From positions 1 to 37,832 of the forward strand of contig JABGPV010000004.1 in assembly GCA_018644785.1 (NCBI GenBank): a stretch of DNA of 37,832 nucleotides. Direction: 5' to 3'. Shown here one piece after another: positions 17,028-25,820 of the stretch. The notes beneath the pieces are model-generated. The model was not told the origin of the DNA. It saw only the letters and a program-made list of their open reading frames with translations, and searched no databases. The DNA is from Deltaproteobacteria bacterium (GTDB lineage: Bacteria > Desulfobacterota > DSM-4660 > Desulfatiglandales > Desulfatiglandaceae). Position numbers and translations under genes: made by a program. Each line of letters starts with the position of its first letter. Positions within the stretch are counted from its first letter, which is position 1.

Positions 17028-18704
17028 TTACATCTCAACCTCCACCAGGGCGCCTTCGGGAAGCTCAAAGGCATCCACCAGGGTGAGGGTGCTGCTGCCG
17101 TGTTCCTCCTGCCGATAAGTGATTTTATAGGTGCCCGGCTTCAGCGGCATGGGGTCGAATGAACGCTGCATGAACACGGTTCGAATGGCTTTTCCCTTGT
17201 CGTCCAGTTCGATAAACTCGATTTTATAGGGCGGTTTGATACCGGGTTGAGGAACGAGCTTAACCCCGGTATTAATGGGGAAATCATTCATCTTTCCTTG
17301 TTCGATGGTCACTTCTCCCAAATCGGAGTTGGAACTCTCGTGTTCGTTTTTCTTGTAGATGAACCGGTAAGTCCCTGAGGGCACCAGCTGGGGCAACAAA
17401 CCCAGCCTGAAATGGGCTACCGGTTTGCCGGTTTCCACATCATGAAGTTCCCAGTATCGCAACCTCCCGGGCACCCATTCCGCGGGAACCGGGTTCAGGG
17501 CCGTGGCCAGTTCTACGTCGTTCAGTTTATCGGGCTGAATGTTCACTTTCTCAAGGGCGAGGGTGCTGGATCCGTGCTCATCCTGCCGCCATGCCAGGTC
17601 ATATTCTCCCGATGGGACCAACTGCGGCTCCAGCCGCTCAAAGTGTGCGATCACTTTCTGGGTGGCGGGGTCTTTCAATCCCCAGAACCGGGGCCGTTTA
17701 ACCCAACTTGGCGTCACGGGCCGAATGCCCGTTTTGAGGATAACCTCGGTGGTTTTCCTCGATTCCACCGTGATCACCTCACCGAGTGTGACTTCGCCGC
17801 TTGCATGCTGTTCCTGCCGCCAGACGATCTGATATTCACCGGGCGGCACCAGCTGATCGCCGAGGCCTCGAAAGCGGGCTTTTTCCTCACCGGTTTCCGG
17901 GTCCACCAGCTTCCAGTAATAGGGGGCTTTCAGCCAGCTGTCGTATTTCAGTTTAAGGGTGCCGGGTCCTTTTGCCTTGATGCGAATAGAGGTGGTCTTT
18001 TCTGAAACCTTCTGGGTGATGACCTCGGGTTCAGGGGTGGGGGCAGGGGGCTCAATTTCCTTTTTTTCCACCACGCTTTCTTTGATTTGATTCATTGCCG
18101 CCAGCAGGTCCGTAGCGTTGGTGGTGGAAAAATAGTTGCCTCCGCCGGCTTCTGCGATGCAGGAAAGCTGTTTCGCAGCATCGGCTTTTACATTAAAACC
18201 GACTACATGCATCACAAAGTTAATGCCGCTTTCCTTTAGCTTTTTCACCACGGCGCAGGGGTCTTTTCCGCAGGTTTCGATGCCATCGCTCACGAGCACA
18301 ATGGTGCTGGCGGCATCACTGCCCTTAACCTTATCCACTGCCACGGAGATGCTGGCTGAAATCGGGGTTTTTCCTTTGGGACTGATCCGGTTGATTCTTG
18401 TGATGGCTGTATCTTTTTGGAGGGGTCCCATGGGAACGATCATTTCGATGTCTGCACAATCTCCCTTTTTTCGGTGCCCATAGACCATGATGCCGCAGTC
18501 GATACCCTCCGGGGTTTCCTTGAGCAGGGTGGTCATAACCTCCTTGGCCACTTGAATCTTGATTTTTCCATCCACACGACCCCACATGGAGCCTGACCCG
18601 TCCAGGATGTAAAAGATCAATGACTTTTCAGCGCCAATGGCCGCAGCAGGGATGAACAGCAGTATGGCCAAGGCCAAACAGATGATCTTCAATCGAAACG
18701 CCAT
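17028..18704 (-). CDS. Exported VWA-domain protein with four C-terminal repeats
   Basis: The 558-residue protein has a signal peptide (1-25, AAAIGA), then a von Willebrand A domain (about 28-212) with an intact MIDAS: D35-x-S37-x-S39, the threonine of GKTPIS (T113) and D140 of LVSDG. A proline/glutamate linker follows (217-235). The remainder is four repeats of about 77-80 residues (near 247-318, 327-398, 406-475, 486-555). Each has an (L)VPxGxY element, then about 10 residues later an RQxEHxSS-type element. VWA domains bind proteins through a metal, so a cell-surface or periplasmic binding role is likely. I do not recognise the repeats. It lies 19 bp downstream of the M23 peptidase gene on the same strand. 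Confidence 0.82.
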   Translation of the reverse strand: MAFRLKIICLALAILLFIPAAAIGAEKSLIFYILDGSGSMWGRVDGKIKIQVAKEVMTTLLKETPEGIDCGIMVYGHRKKGDCADIEMIVPMGPLQKDTAITRINRISPKGKTPISASISVAVDKVKGSDAASTIVLVSDGIETCGKDPCAVVKKLKESGINFVMHVVGFNVKADAAKQLSCIAEAGGGNYFSTTNATDLLAAMNQIKESVVEKKEIEPPAPTPEPEVITQKVSEKTTSIRIKAKGPGTLKLKYDSWLKAPYYWKLVDPETGEEKARFRGLGDQLVPPGEYQIVWRQEQHASGEVTLGEVITVESRKTTEVILKTGIRPVTPSWVKRPRFWGLKDPATQKVIAHFERLEPQLVPSGEYDLAWRQDEHGSSTLALEKVNIQPDKLNDVELATALNPVPAEWVPGRLRYWELHDVETGKPVAHFRLGLLPQLVPSGTYRFIYKKNEHESSNSDLGEVTIEQGKMNDFPINTGVKLVPQPGIKPPYKIEFIELDDKGKAIRTVFMQRSFDPMPLKPGTYKITYRQEEHGSSTLTLVDAFELPEGALVEVEM

Positions 18705-18723
18705 TTTTCCATACCTCCGATTG

Positions 18724-20088
18724 CTATTTGACGGCGTCCAGCTTCCGGGTTACGTTATCCTTGATCCAGTGGTTGTCCCACCACTCTATGGGATTGACAA
18801 AGAGACCGCTGATCATCATGCCGAAGTGGAGGTGATCCCCGCCCGCTAATCCGGTTTGTCCCGTCAATGCAATGACATCGCCTTTGGCGACGGTTTGCCC
18901 CGGTTTTACGTTGATGTGGCTGAGATGGCTATAGGTGGAAGCCACTCCCTGACCGTGATCAATGACCACGGTTAAACCGTATATCCCCAGGCGATCGGCA
19001 AAAGTGATACGACCGTTGTTGGCGGCGCCCACCTTTGAATGGGCCAGAGAAGCCAGGTCAACACCCATGTGAACCTGTTCGTCAATGACTTTCCCCTTGT
19101 AGTAGTAAAGCCGTCTGTCGCCGAATCTTGCCATGGTGGCGGCATTCTTGAGCCTGAGCCACGACCCTTCCCACAATTTTTCAGGGAGGGTATCGGTTCC
19201 GAGATTGTAAAATACCTTTCCGTTTTCTTTTCTGAGTCGCTGGTTGATTTCTAGAAATTTGACCACATTCCGGGCGGTTGGATCTTTCAGTTCAGGGGCA
19301 AAGTAAGGGAGTACGCCATTGAGAAATCGGTCCGAAATTTTAATTTTTCGCGTGCGGAATTTTTTCTTGCGGATATGAATGCTGCGGTTTAGGTTGGCTT
19401 TTGAAATATTTCCTGCCTTATCTTCCGCCCACAGGAAGAGATTGACATTTTTTGTTGTGTTAACGGGAATTCCAAAATAGCAGACATGCATTCCCTGCTC
19501 CGGGCTTCGCCCGGACGGGTATCCGGGGAAAAACCGCTTTTCCACATAAAGTCCGCTTTTGACGGCATCGGAGGTGGTTTGATAGACGATCAAACCGGTG
19601 CCGCCTTTGTTCACGTAATTGAGTTGACTCACCAGCCTGAGAGCGGGGGGAATGGTGTCAACGGTCATTTTGTGCTCGGCGATGGTCAGATTGCCGTCTC
19701 CGCCGCTGCTCCTCGAATAATCCCAGGCGTATACCTCAAGATCGGCCCTGCCCTGATTGAATTCTGAAGGATCAATGGACAGGACCGTCTCAAATCGGTG
19801 GACGCCTTCGGCATTGAACAGGCCCTCAAAGGAAAATCGTTTTTCCAGAAGTGTAATATGGCGGGTGCCCTGTTTCAGGGTAACCTTGATGGTCCTGATG
19901 CCCCTTTCTGCATCGGTCACGATGAGAGGGACTTCCGCGGTTTTGGTTAGAAAAACGGGTAAAGGACCCAGTTGAATCTTCGGCTTTTCTCCCTCAAAAA
20001 TGGCCACAAGGAACCATCCGATAAAACCAAAAACCAGGACGATGGCGCAGACGGCCAATATTAAAGTCGTGTTTCGCTTTTTACGCAT
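18724..20088 (-). CDS. Membrane-anchored M23 (LytM-type) peptidase
   Basis: The 454-residue protein has one N-terminal membrane helix (about 9-30), a long periplasmic region with two beta-rich segments (about 40-240), and a C-terminal M23 domain (about 335-430). The zinc ligands and catalytic residues are H340 and D344 (HMGVDLA) and H419-L-H421 (GDHLHFG). DHGQGVASTYSHLS and VKPGQTVAKGDVIALTG are standard M23 elements. It should cut peptidoglycan cross-bridges, or if regulatory, bind the wall; the catalytic set looks intact. It is followed at 19 bp by the VWA gene, suggesting a shared envelope task. Confidence 0.88.
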   Translation of the reverse strand: MRKKRNTTLILAVCAIVLVFGFIGWFLVAIFEGEKPKIQLGPLPVFLTKTAEVPLIVTDAERGIRTIKVTLKQGTRHITLLEKRFSFEGLFNAEGVHRFETVLSIDPSEFNQGRADLEVYAWDYSRSSGGDGNLTIAEHKMTVDTIPPALRLVSQLNYVNKGGTGLIVYQTTSDAVKSGLYVEKRFFPGYPSGRSPEQGMHVCYFGIPVNTTKNVNLFLWAEDKAGNISKANLNRSIHIRKKKFRTRKIKISDRFLNGVLPYFAPELKDPTARNVVKFLEINQRLRKENGKVFYNLGTDTLPEKLWEGSWLRLKNAATMARFGDRRLYYYKGKVIDEQVHMGVDLASLAHSKVGAANNGRITFADRLGIYGLTVVIDHGQGVASTYSHLSHINVKPGQTVAKGDVIALTGQTGLAGGDHLHFGMMISGLFVNPIEWWDNHWIKDNVTRKLDAVK

Positions 20089-20321
20089 AAGAGTATGTTA
20101 TCCCATGTATTTTATGCTACAAATAATGGTTAAATGTTATCAATTCAGGGGTTTTGATATTTTCAACTGTTAACCGATAACCGTCAACCGTAAATAATTA
20201 TAATTCCGATCTAGATACCAACAAAAAATTCTTAAGGCAATGGTTTTTGTTAAATTATGTTCAAAAAACAATGACGTGGACAGCGCTTTCGGCGGCATGA
20301 ATTGAAAAAAGACATCATGCA

Positions 20322-21683
20322 TCACAGATGGATTTTTTTGCTGATTTCTATGACTTTGGCCATGATTTCATCCTGATCCAGAGAGCAGAGCGCTCTTTCT
20401 TTCATGAGGGGAACGCCATTTACGACCACGTCTTTTACATCACTTCCGCCGGCGGAATAGACCAATGTGGAAACAGGGTCAAACAGGGGACAAAGATGCG
20501 GTGATTCCAAATCGACCACAATGATATCCGCCTTTTTCCCCATTTCAAGACTTCCCGTCTCTTTTTCAAGCCCCAAGGCGGCTGCGCCCCCGAGGGTTGC
20601 CATTTTAAGCACTTGGTAGGCTTTTGCCGCATCAGGCTTTCCTGTTGACACTTTTGCCAGTTTGGCGGCCGTATCCATTTCACCGAAAAGATCCAGGTTG
20701 TTGTTGGAAGCGCAGCCGTCGGTGCCCAGCCCGGTTCTTAATCCCATGGCGATGATCTCTTCCAGGGGGGCGATTCCGGAGGATAATTTCATGTTGCTTT
20801 CAGGGACGTGAACGATGCTGGCGTTTTTTTCATGAAAGCATTGAAGTTCCGTTACATCCAGATGTACCCCATGGGCTGCGATCAGGTGGGAATCCAGCAG
20901 ACCCAGTTGATCCAGATAGTGGGTCGGTCTCTTCCCGTGGGCCTTCACTATTTCAGAAACTTCCATTGCAGTTTCCGAAAGATGGATTTGAAGGGGTGCA
21001 CCGTATTCTCGTGATAATTCCCGGGATCGGCGCAGGGTTTTTTTTGAACAGGTTACAGGGCTGTGGCAAAACAGGCCCGGTGTGATCCGGTCAGAGAAAT
21101 GATACCATTTTTCCATGAAGTCCTGCCCCATAGAAACATTTTCTTTTGGGTCAGGAACGCCGGGGGCCGGAAAATCGATGATGCCCTGTGCCAGCAGCGC
21201 CCTGAGTCCCGACTTATGTACGGCACGGACGGTCTGATCCTGAAAAAAATAACCATCCGCCAGGCAGGTGGTTCCGGAGGTGATCATTTCAACGCATCCC
21301 AGAAGGGCCCCCCAGTAGACCGTTTCCGGTGAAAGAAGCTTGGCCTCTGCCGGAAATATTTTTTCAAAGAGCCATTCCTTCAGCGGAAGGTCGTCTGCGA
21401 AACCGCGAAAAAGGGTCATGGCCGTGTGAGCATGGGCGTTCACCAGACCGGGCATGATGATGGCATTTTGTGCATCAATTGTCTCTGCGGAAAAACCTTG
21501 AGGAATGGGTACTTCAGCGGATGGACCGATTTCCATGATACGGTCTTTTCCGATGAGGATGCGTACGTCGGTGATCGGCTGTTGACCTGGCATCATGGTA
21601 ACGGCCGTACCGCCCTGGATGATGAGGTCGACGGGTTTTTTCGAGGTTCGGCTAAGGTTGAGATCCGGATCGCTGGTTTTCAT
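20322..21683 (-). CDS. mtaD: Amidohydrolase, 5'-methylthioadenosine/S-adenosylhomocysteine deaminase family
   Basis: The 453-residue protein matches the MtaD/TrzN/SsnA branch of metal-dependent hydrolases. Metal and catalytic residues are H84 and H86 (NAHAHT), H234 (HLSET), H271 (HGVH) and D322 (GTDGCASNNNLD). The family would deaminate S-adenosylhomocysteine or methylthioadenosine to the inosyl compounds in the cytoplasm. Other purine-like substrates are possible, so the symbol is tentative. A weak AAAGGA precedes the ATG. It is transcribed away from the DUF1015 gene. A link to the several SAM-dependent methyltransferases to the right is plausible but unproven. Confidence 0.8.
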   Translation of the reverse strand: MKTSDPDLNLSRTSKKPVDLIIQGGTAVTMMPGQQPITDVRILIGKDRIMEIGPSAEVPIPQGFSAETIDAQNAIIMPGLVNAHAHTAMTLFRGFADDLPLKEWLFEKIFPAEAKLLSPETVYWGALLGCVEMITSGTTCLADGYFFQDQTVRAVHKSGLRALLAQGIIDFPAPGVPDPKENVSMGQDFMEKWYHFSDRITPGLFCHSPVTCSKKTLRRSRELSREYGAPLQIHLSETAMEVSEIVKAHGKRPTHYLDQLGLLDSHLIAAHGVHLDVTELQCFHEKNASIVHVPESNMKLSSGIAPLEEIIAMGLRTGLGTDGCASNNNLDLFGEMDTAAKLAKVSTGKPDAAKAYQVLKMATLGGAAALGLEKETGSLEMGKKADIIVVDLESPHLCPLFDPVSTLVYSAGGSDVKDVVVNGVPLMKERALCSLDQDEIMAKVIEISKKIHL

Positions 21684-21778
21684 GAAGAGTCCTTTTCGAA
21701 ATATCTTGACATAGCACAGATTTCGTGAAAATTTGACCGATTATTTTGTTTGTTTATTCGCATGTCAAGGAGTAATCC

Positions 21779-23134
21779 ATGTTAACCATAGCGCCATTCA
21801 GGGGCTTAACCTACAACTACCGCGAAAGAAAAGACCTTTCAGCACTCGTTGCTCCCCCCTATGATGTTATTTCCCAGGAAGAACAGCAGGCATATTACCA
21901 GGCCGACCCGCACAATGTCATCCGATTAATTCTAGGCGAAAAGAGAACCGGTGACTCGGATTGGGATAACCGGTACACACGGGCCGCGGATACCTTTCAG
22001 CGATGGCAGTCCAACCGGAACCTGGTAAGGTCCCCTCATCCCTGTCTTTATCTGACGGCCATGACCTATGACCCAGGCAACGGTATGGCCATGCGGACTC
22101 GGTGGGGGATTATTTCACTGGTGCGTATTGAAGATGAAGGGTCAGGCGTTATCCTACCCCACGAAAGAACTTTTTCCGCCCACAAAGAAGATCGTTTGAA
22201 GCTTTACAGGGCCTGCGGCGCACAATTCAGCCAGATTTTCGGGCTCTATGATGACCGTGAAAATATTGTTTTAAATGCCTGCCGTGCCTCTGCCGACCTG
22301 ACCCCACAGATGGACTTTCAGTTGGCGGATGGGACCCAACACCGTCTCTGGGTCCTGGAAGACCTGTTGCTGTTCAAACAAGTGGCGGATGCCATGCGGG
22401 CAAAGGCCGTCTTTATCGCCGACGGACATCACCGCTATGAAACCTCCCGCAATTACAGAAACATTCTGCGCGCAAGGCATGGCCGAAAACCTGCCGACAA
22501 ATCCTATGAGTTCGTTCTGATGTATCTGTCTAATATGCGGGACGAAGGCCTTACCATCCTGCCTTCCCACAGGATGGTCAAACGGGTGCCCGATTTTCAG
22601 GAGGCGTCTTTTTTTCTGAAGGCAGAAAAATATTTTGATATCAAAGCGTTTCCTGTTTCATCCGGCGAACTGGCCAGTGAGTATGAAACCTACAAGGATG
22701 TCCTGCAGGATGCCGGGCTGAACAGAACGTCATTTGCCTTTTTTCACCATGGCAGCGACCGGGGATTCCTGCTATCACTGAAAGAGGCGGCCCATCACGA
22801 AATGGGGGAGGACCTTCATGCTTCCCTCAAAAAGCTCGATGTGGTTGTTTTGTCACGATTGGTTTTTCAGAAATGTCTGGGGTTTACCAAAGAAGGGCTG
22901 GATGATGATGAGATCTTTCATTATCAGAGCAATACGCCACTGGCCCTTTCGAGTGTGGCATCGGGGGAATATCAGATGATGTTCATGTTGAATGCCACCA
23001 AAATCGAGCATGTGACCGAGGTGGCGGAAAACGGTCTTGTGATGCCGAGAAAATCCACCTATTTTTATCCCAAAGTACTGACGGGTATGGTGTTCAACAA
23101 AATTGATCCCAAAGAAATCATATCGGTCCCCTGA
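21779..23134 (+). CDS. DUF1015 family protein
   Basis: The 451-residue protein begins with the characteristic DUF1015 opening (PFRGLTYNY, then VAPPYDVISQEE and NVIRLILGE) and contains FIADGHHRYETS near residue 215 and a conserved C-terminal VMPRKSTYFYPK. Members are widespread and often lie near serine or amino-acid biosynthesis genes, but I cannot assign a reaction here. CAAGGAG lies 6-7 bp before ATG 21779. The 3' end overlaps the methyltransferase gene by 32 bp, which implies coupled translation. Confidence 0.88.
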   Translation: MLTIAPFRGLTYNYRERKDLSALVAPPYDVISQEEQQAYYQADPHNVIRLILGEKRTGDSDWDNRYTRAADTFQRWQSNRNLVRSPHPCLYLTAMTYDPGNGMAMRTRWGIISLVRIEDEGSGVILPHERTFSAHKEDRLKLYRACGAQFSQIFGLYDDRENIVLNACRASADLTPQMDFQLADGTQHRLWVLEDLLLFKQVADAMRAKAVFIADGHHRYETSRNYRNILRARHGRKPADKSYEFVLMYLSNMRDEGLTILPSHRMVKRVPDFQEASFFLKAEKYFDIKAFPVSSGELASEYETYKDVLQDAGLNRTSFAFFHHGSDRGFLLSLKEAAHHEMGEDLHASLKKLDVVVLSRLVFQKCLGFTKEGLDDDEIFHYQSNTPLALSSVASGEYQMMFMLNATKIEHVTEVAENGLVMPRKSTYFYPKVLTGMVFNKIDPKEIISVP

Positions 23135-23846
23135 GGTCATTCTGGGTCCTGACGAGGGGCTGGACCTTTTCCTGAACGGCCGGCTGAAACTCATTCAGTC
23201 CAGGGACGGTTACCGGTTTTCCATTGACGCGGTCCTGCTATCCCAGTTCGCAACCGTACGCCCCGGGGATGTGGTGGTGGACCTGGGCACGGGTTGCGGG
23301 GTGATCCCCTTGATCCTGCTGTTGAAAAAACCGGTGGGGCATGTTTTTGGGCTGGAGGTTCAGGCAGAACTGATTGCCCAGGCGGCCCGAAATGTGCGGC
23401 TCAACGGGCTTCAGGAAAGGATGGATGTGGTCAGGGGCGACTTTCGTCATCTGCCCTTTGATTCCGGATTCGCCAATCTTGTGGTTTGTAACCCGCCCTA
23501 CCGCAAAATCAAAAGCGGACGTATCAACCCAGACCCTCAAAAGGCCATTGCCAGGCATGAAATCCTGGCGTCTCTGGATGATCTCCTGCGTTCTGCCGCA
23601 GAACTCCTCACAAAAAAAGGACGGTTTGCGCTGGTTTATCCGGCGGCGCGCCTTGTTGAGGTGTTTGTTCGGTTGCGACGGTTCAACCTGGAACCCAAAC
23701 GGGTCAGGGTTCACTATCCGGATCTTGAATCAAGCGCCAAGCTTGCGTTGATCGAGGCATCGCTCGGTGGAAAGCCCGGATTGGAGATTCTTCCGCCGCT
23801 TCTGGGGCAGGGAGATTTTTCCATTCGGGATTGTCCCGATATCTGA
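23103..23846 (+). CDS. TrmN6/YfiC-like class I methyltransferase
   Basis: The 247-residue protein has the SAM-binding motif VVDLGTGCGVIPL (58-70) and the amino-methyltransferase motif NPPY (130-133). The opening LNGRLKLIQSRDGYRFSIDAVLL is typical of tRNA1(Val) adenine-37-N6 methyltransferases and relatives, so tRNA modification is the likely job. The frame seems to start at TTG 23103, inside the end of the DUF1015 gene; no ATG or GTG offers a better N-terminus. Its last ~50 bp recur as a degraded copy at 33308-33374, marking the edges of the A/T-rich cassette. Confidence 0.82.
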   Translation: MIPKKSYRSPEVILGPDEGLDLFLNGRLKLIQSRDGYRFSIDAVLLSQFATVRPGDVVVDLGTGCGVIPLILLLKKPVGHVFGLEVQAELIAQAARNVRLNGLQERMDVVRGDFRHLPFDSGFANLVVCNPPYRKIKSGRINPDPQKAIARHEILASLDDLLRSAAELLTKKGRFALVYPAARLVEVFVRLRRFNLEPKRVRVHYPDLESSAKLALIEASLGGKPGLEILPPLLGQGDFSIRDCPDI

Positions 23847-24185
23847 GATCTTACCGGGGCCGGGGTCGCTAGAAAACAAGGCGGTTTTCCGATAATTTCT
23901 CCGGTGCTTCAACCCTTTTCCGTAGTCCGACCGAACCCACCAAAGATTTTGGCTTGCATCTTGAACGCCCACGTTTGCCTGTCGGTGTAACAGGGACCAC
24001 TTTATGGGCATTTGATAAATTGTAAATAATTTCAATAAATTAAATCAACAAAATCATTTTTGTTCTAGAAAAAGGTTGCAATAAAGTCAGGTTCTAAAAA
24101 GAGGTTGACAAGTTAAGTAACAGATGTTAGCTAACAGGTGTTGACTAACGCCTGTTATTAATAAGATCAAAAAGGAATCCCCCAT
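23847..24185. other. Intergenic junction from G/C-rich to A/T-rich DNA
   Basis: No gene is supported in these 339 bp. Composition shifts visibly near 24000 from mixed to A/T-rich. A short direct repeat, TTCTAGAAAAAGGTTG at 24063 and TTCTAAAAAGAGGTTG at 24092 (14 of 16 identical), precedes the palindromic sites at 24118-24157. This looks like the left boundary of an acquired cassette. Confidence 0.5.
24118..24157. promoter_or_regulatory. Candidate TetR operator upstream of the TetR-family gene
   Basis: An imperfect 26-bp palindrome, TAACAGGTGTTGA / CTAACGCCTGTTA (24132-24157, 11 of 13 positions symmetric), is preceded by a third half-site TAACAGATGTTAG (24118-24130). The spacing of half-sites and the position 30-70 bp before the regulator's ATG fit an autoregulated TetR operator. 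Confidence 0.55.
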
Positions 24186-24806
24186 ATGCCGCCGAAAGTC
24201 AAATTTGAAAAAGAGTCCATATTAAATGCCGCCTATGAAGTTGTTCGCCAAAATGGGTGGGAGGGCTTGTCCTCGAGGTCCATTGCCAGAGAACTAAATT
24301 CGTCAACTGGACCAATTTATTCTCAACTCAAATCAATGAAAAATATTGAAGAAGAAGTTTTAAGAAAAGCCTGGGCTTTATTTGAAGTATATACGACAAC
24401 CTCTATAACTGGAGATAAATGGATAGATCAAGGGATAGGACACCTCTATTTTGCCAAGGCTGAAGGGCTTCTTTATAAAGTGATGTTTGATGGAAAACAT
24501 CACCAAATTCCAAGTGAAATTGGCCAAGCCGTCTGGGACAAACTTGCCGGCGAACTATCTGATTATCCTCCTTTTAAAGACCTGTCTGAGGGAATGCAAC
24601 TCGAAATAAGGTCTTCGAGATGGATTTTTAACCATGGCCTTGCATCTCTTATAACAAACACACCTGAAATCGATCAGCCGGAAATGAATGAAGAGACGAT
24701 AGCCCACAAAATGAAACGGATAAGTATGGCCATTTTTAGAGGCGTAACCAGTGGACCCGAACCCACAGAAATAGACTTTTTCGATGGGAAGAAAAAAGAA
24801 GATTAA
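24186..24806 (+). CDS. TetR/AcrR-family transcriptional regulator
   Basis: The 206-residue protein has the N-terminal TetR helix-turn-helix: ILNAAYEVVRQNGWEGLSSR, then SIARELNSSTGPIYSQLKSM (about 12-56). The all-helical C-terminus should bind an unknown ligand. AAAGGAATCCCCCAT leads into the ATG. The ABC permease gene follows within a few bases, so it is likely co-transcribed with, and controls, the importer operon through the palindromes just upstream. Confidence 0.85.
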   Translation: MPPKVKFEKESILNAAYEVVRQNGWEGLSSRSIARELNSSTGPIYSQLKSMKNIEEEVLRKAWALFEVYTTTSITGDKWIDQGIGHLYFAKAEGLLYKVMFDGKHHQIPSEIGQAVWDKLAGELSDYPPFKDLSEGMQLEIRSSRWIFNHGLASLITNTPEIDQPEMNEETIAHKMKRISMAIFRGVTSGPEPTEIDFFDGKKKED

Positions 24807-24809
24807 TGG

Positions 24810-25820
24810 TTGATAATTGATAGAAAGGATAGCATTCCTGCTATAGGAATAGTGCTTAATTTTTTTGGGAAAAAATTATTACGGCTCATAGTCGTTATTC
24901 TGGCTGTAACAGCGCTCACTTTTTTGATGATAAATCTTCTGCCCGGTGATGCTGCCGTCACCAACGCTGGCATTGGCGCAACATTGGCGGAAGTGGAAAA
25001 GATCCGTGAAGATCTTGGGCTCAATAAAAATGTTTTTGTACGGTATTCTCTTTGGCTTGCAGATGCGGCACAGGGACGATTAGGCCATTCTATTATAACT
25101 GATGAACCCGTACTGGAAGCTATTTCCCACCGCCTGCCGGTCACCATAGAACTGATGATCATTTCACAGATATTGGCCTTGATGCTGGCAGTTCCCTTTG
25201 GCATTGTCAGTGCGTACAAATCAGGGACGAGTATAGACAAAACAATAAATACCTTGGCCTTTAGCGTGATGTCTGTTCCTACTTTTGTCATGGCACTTCT
25301 TCTTATCTTTGCCTTTTCCTTAAAATTGAACTGGTTGCCGGCAACAGGATATATCTCTTTTTCTGATGGATTCTGGCGCAACGCTAATTCTTTTTTGCTT
25401 CCCGGATTCAGCATTGCACTGGTGGAATGGGGATATTTAATGCGCATCCTCAGAAGTGACATGATCGCAACGTTGCAGGAAGACTATATTTTAATGGCAA
25501 AATCCAAGGGCCTGCCAACGTTTTATATTCTTTTTAAACATGCATTAAGACCGTCGTGTTTCACTTTGATAACCATTCTTGGCATTCAGGTCGGACACTT
25601 GATCGGCGGAGCTGTGATCGTGGAAAATATATTTGCACTTCCCGGAATTGGCAGCCTTTTTATTTCATCTATTTTTGCACGGGATTACCCAATGGTCCAG
25701 GGATGTATTCTGTTAATAGCCATAGCCTATGTCCTCATTAATTTTTTTGTTGATATCCTGTATTCCTTTCTTGATCCCAGAATAAGATTCCAGAATAAGA
25801 CGTTGGTGAGTAATGGCTGA
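24810..25820 (+). CDS. ABC importer permease, dipeptide/nickel family (DppB-like)
   Basis: The 336-residue protein has six membrane helices. The opening helix ends in FLMINLLPGDAA, typical of DppB/NikB permeases, and the C-terminal half carries the ATPase-contacting block DYILMAKSKGLPTFYILFKHALRP. It would form the channel for a peptide, nickel chelate or similar solute with the DppC-like partner. The start is uncertain: TTG 24810 gives the longest frame, and GTG 24852 (with AGGA close by) gives a more usual N-terminus. It overlaps the next gene by 8 bp. Confidence 0.88.
   Translation: MIIDRKDSIPAIGIVLNFFGKKLLRLIVVILAVTALTFLMINLLPGDAAVTNAGIGATLAEVEKIREDLGLNKNVFVRYSLWLADAAQGRLGHSIITDEPVLEAISHRLPVTIELMIISQILALMLAVPFGIVSAYKSGTSIDKTINTLAFSVMSVPTFVMALLLIFAFSLKLNWLPATGYISFSDGFWRNANSFLLPGFSIALVEWGYLMRILRSDMIATLQEDYILMAKSKGLPTFYILFKHALRPSCFTLITILGIQVGHLIGGAVIVENIFALPGIGSLFISSIFARDYPMVQGCILLIAIAYVLINFFVDILYSFLDPRIRFQNKTLVSNG

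Noticed and set aside
20166..20192. Short AACCG-type direct repeats between the M23 and amidohydrolase genes
   Set aside because: Only three imperfect 5-6 bp copies occur. That is too little to call a repeat array or regulator site.
23730..24035. A 101-codon minus-strand frame after the TrmN6-like gene
   Set aside because: It crosses the methyltransferase stop and a composition boundary, has no ribosome site and matches nothing recognisable.
24105..24133. TTGACA as a -35 box for the TetR operon
   Set aside because: No acceptable -10 lies 16-18 bp downstream (only two of six bases match), so I kept only the operator call.
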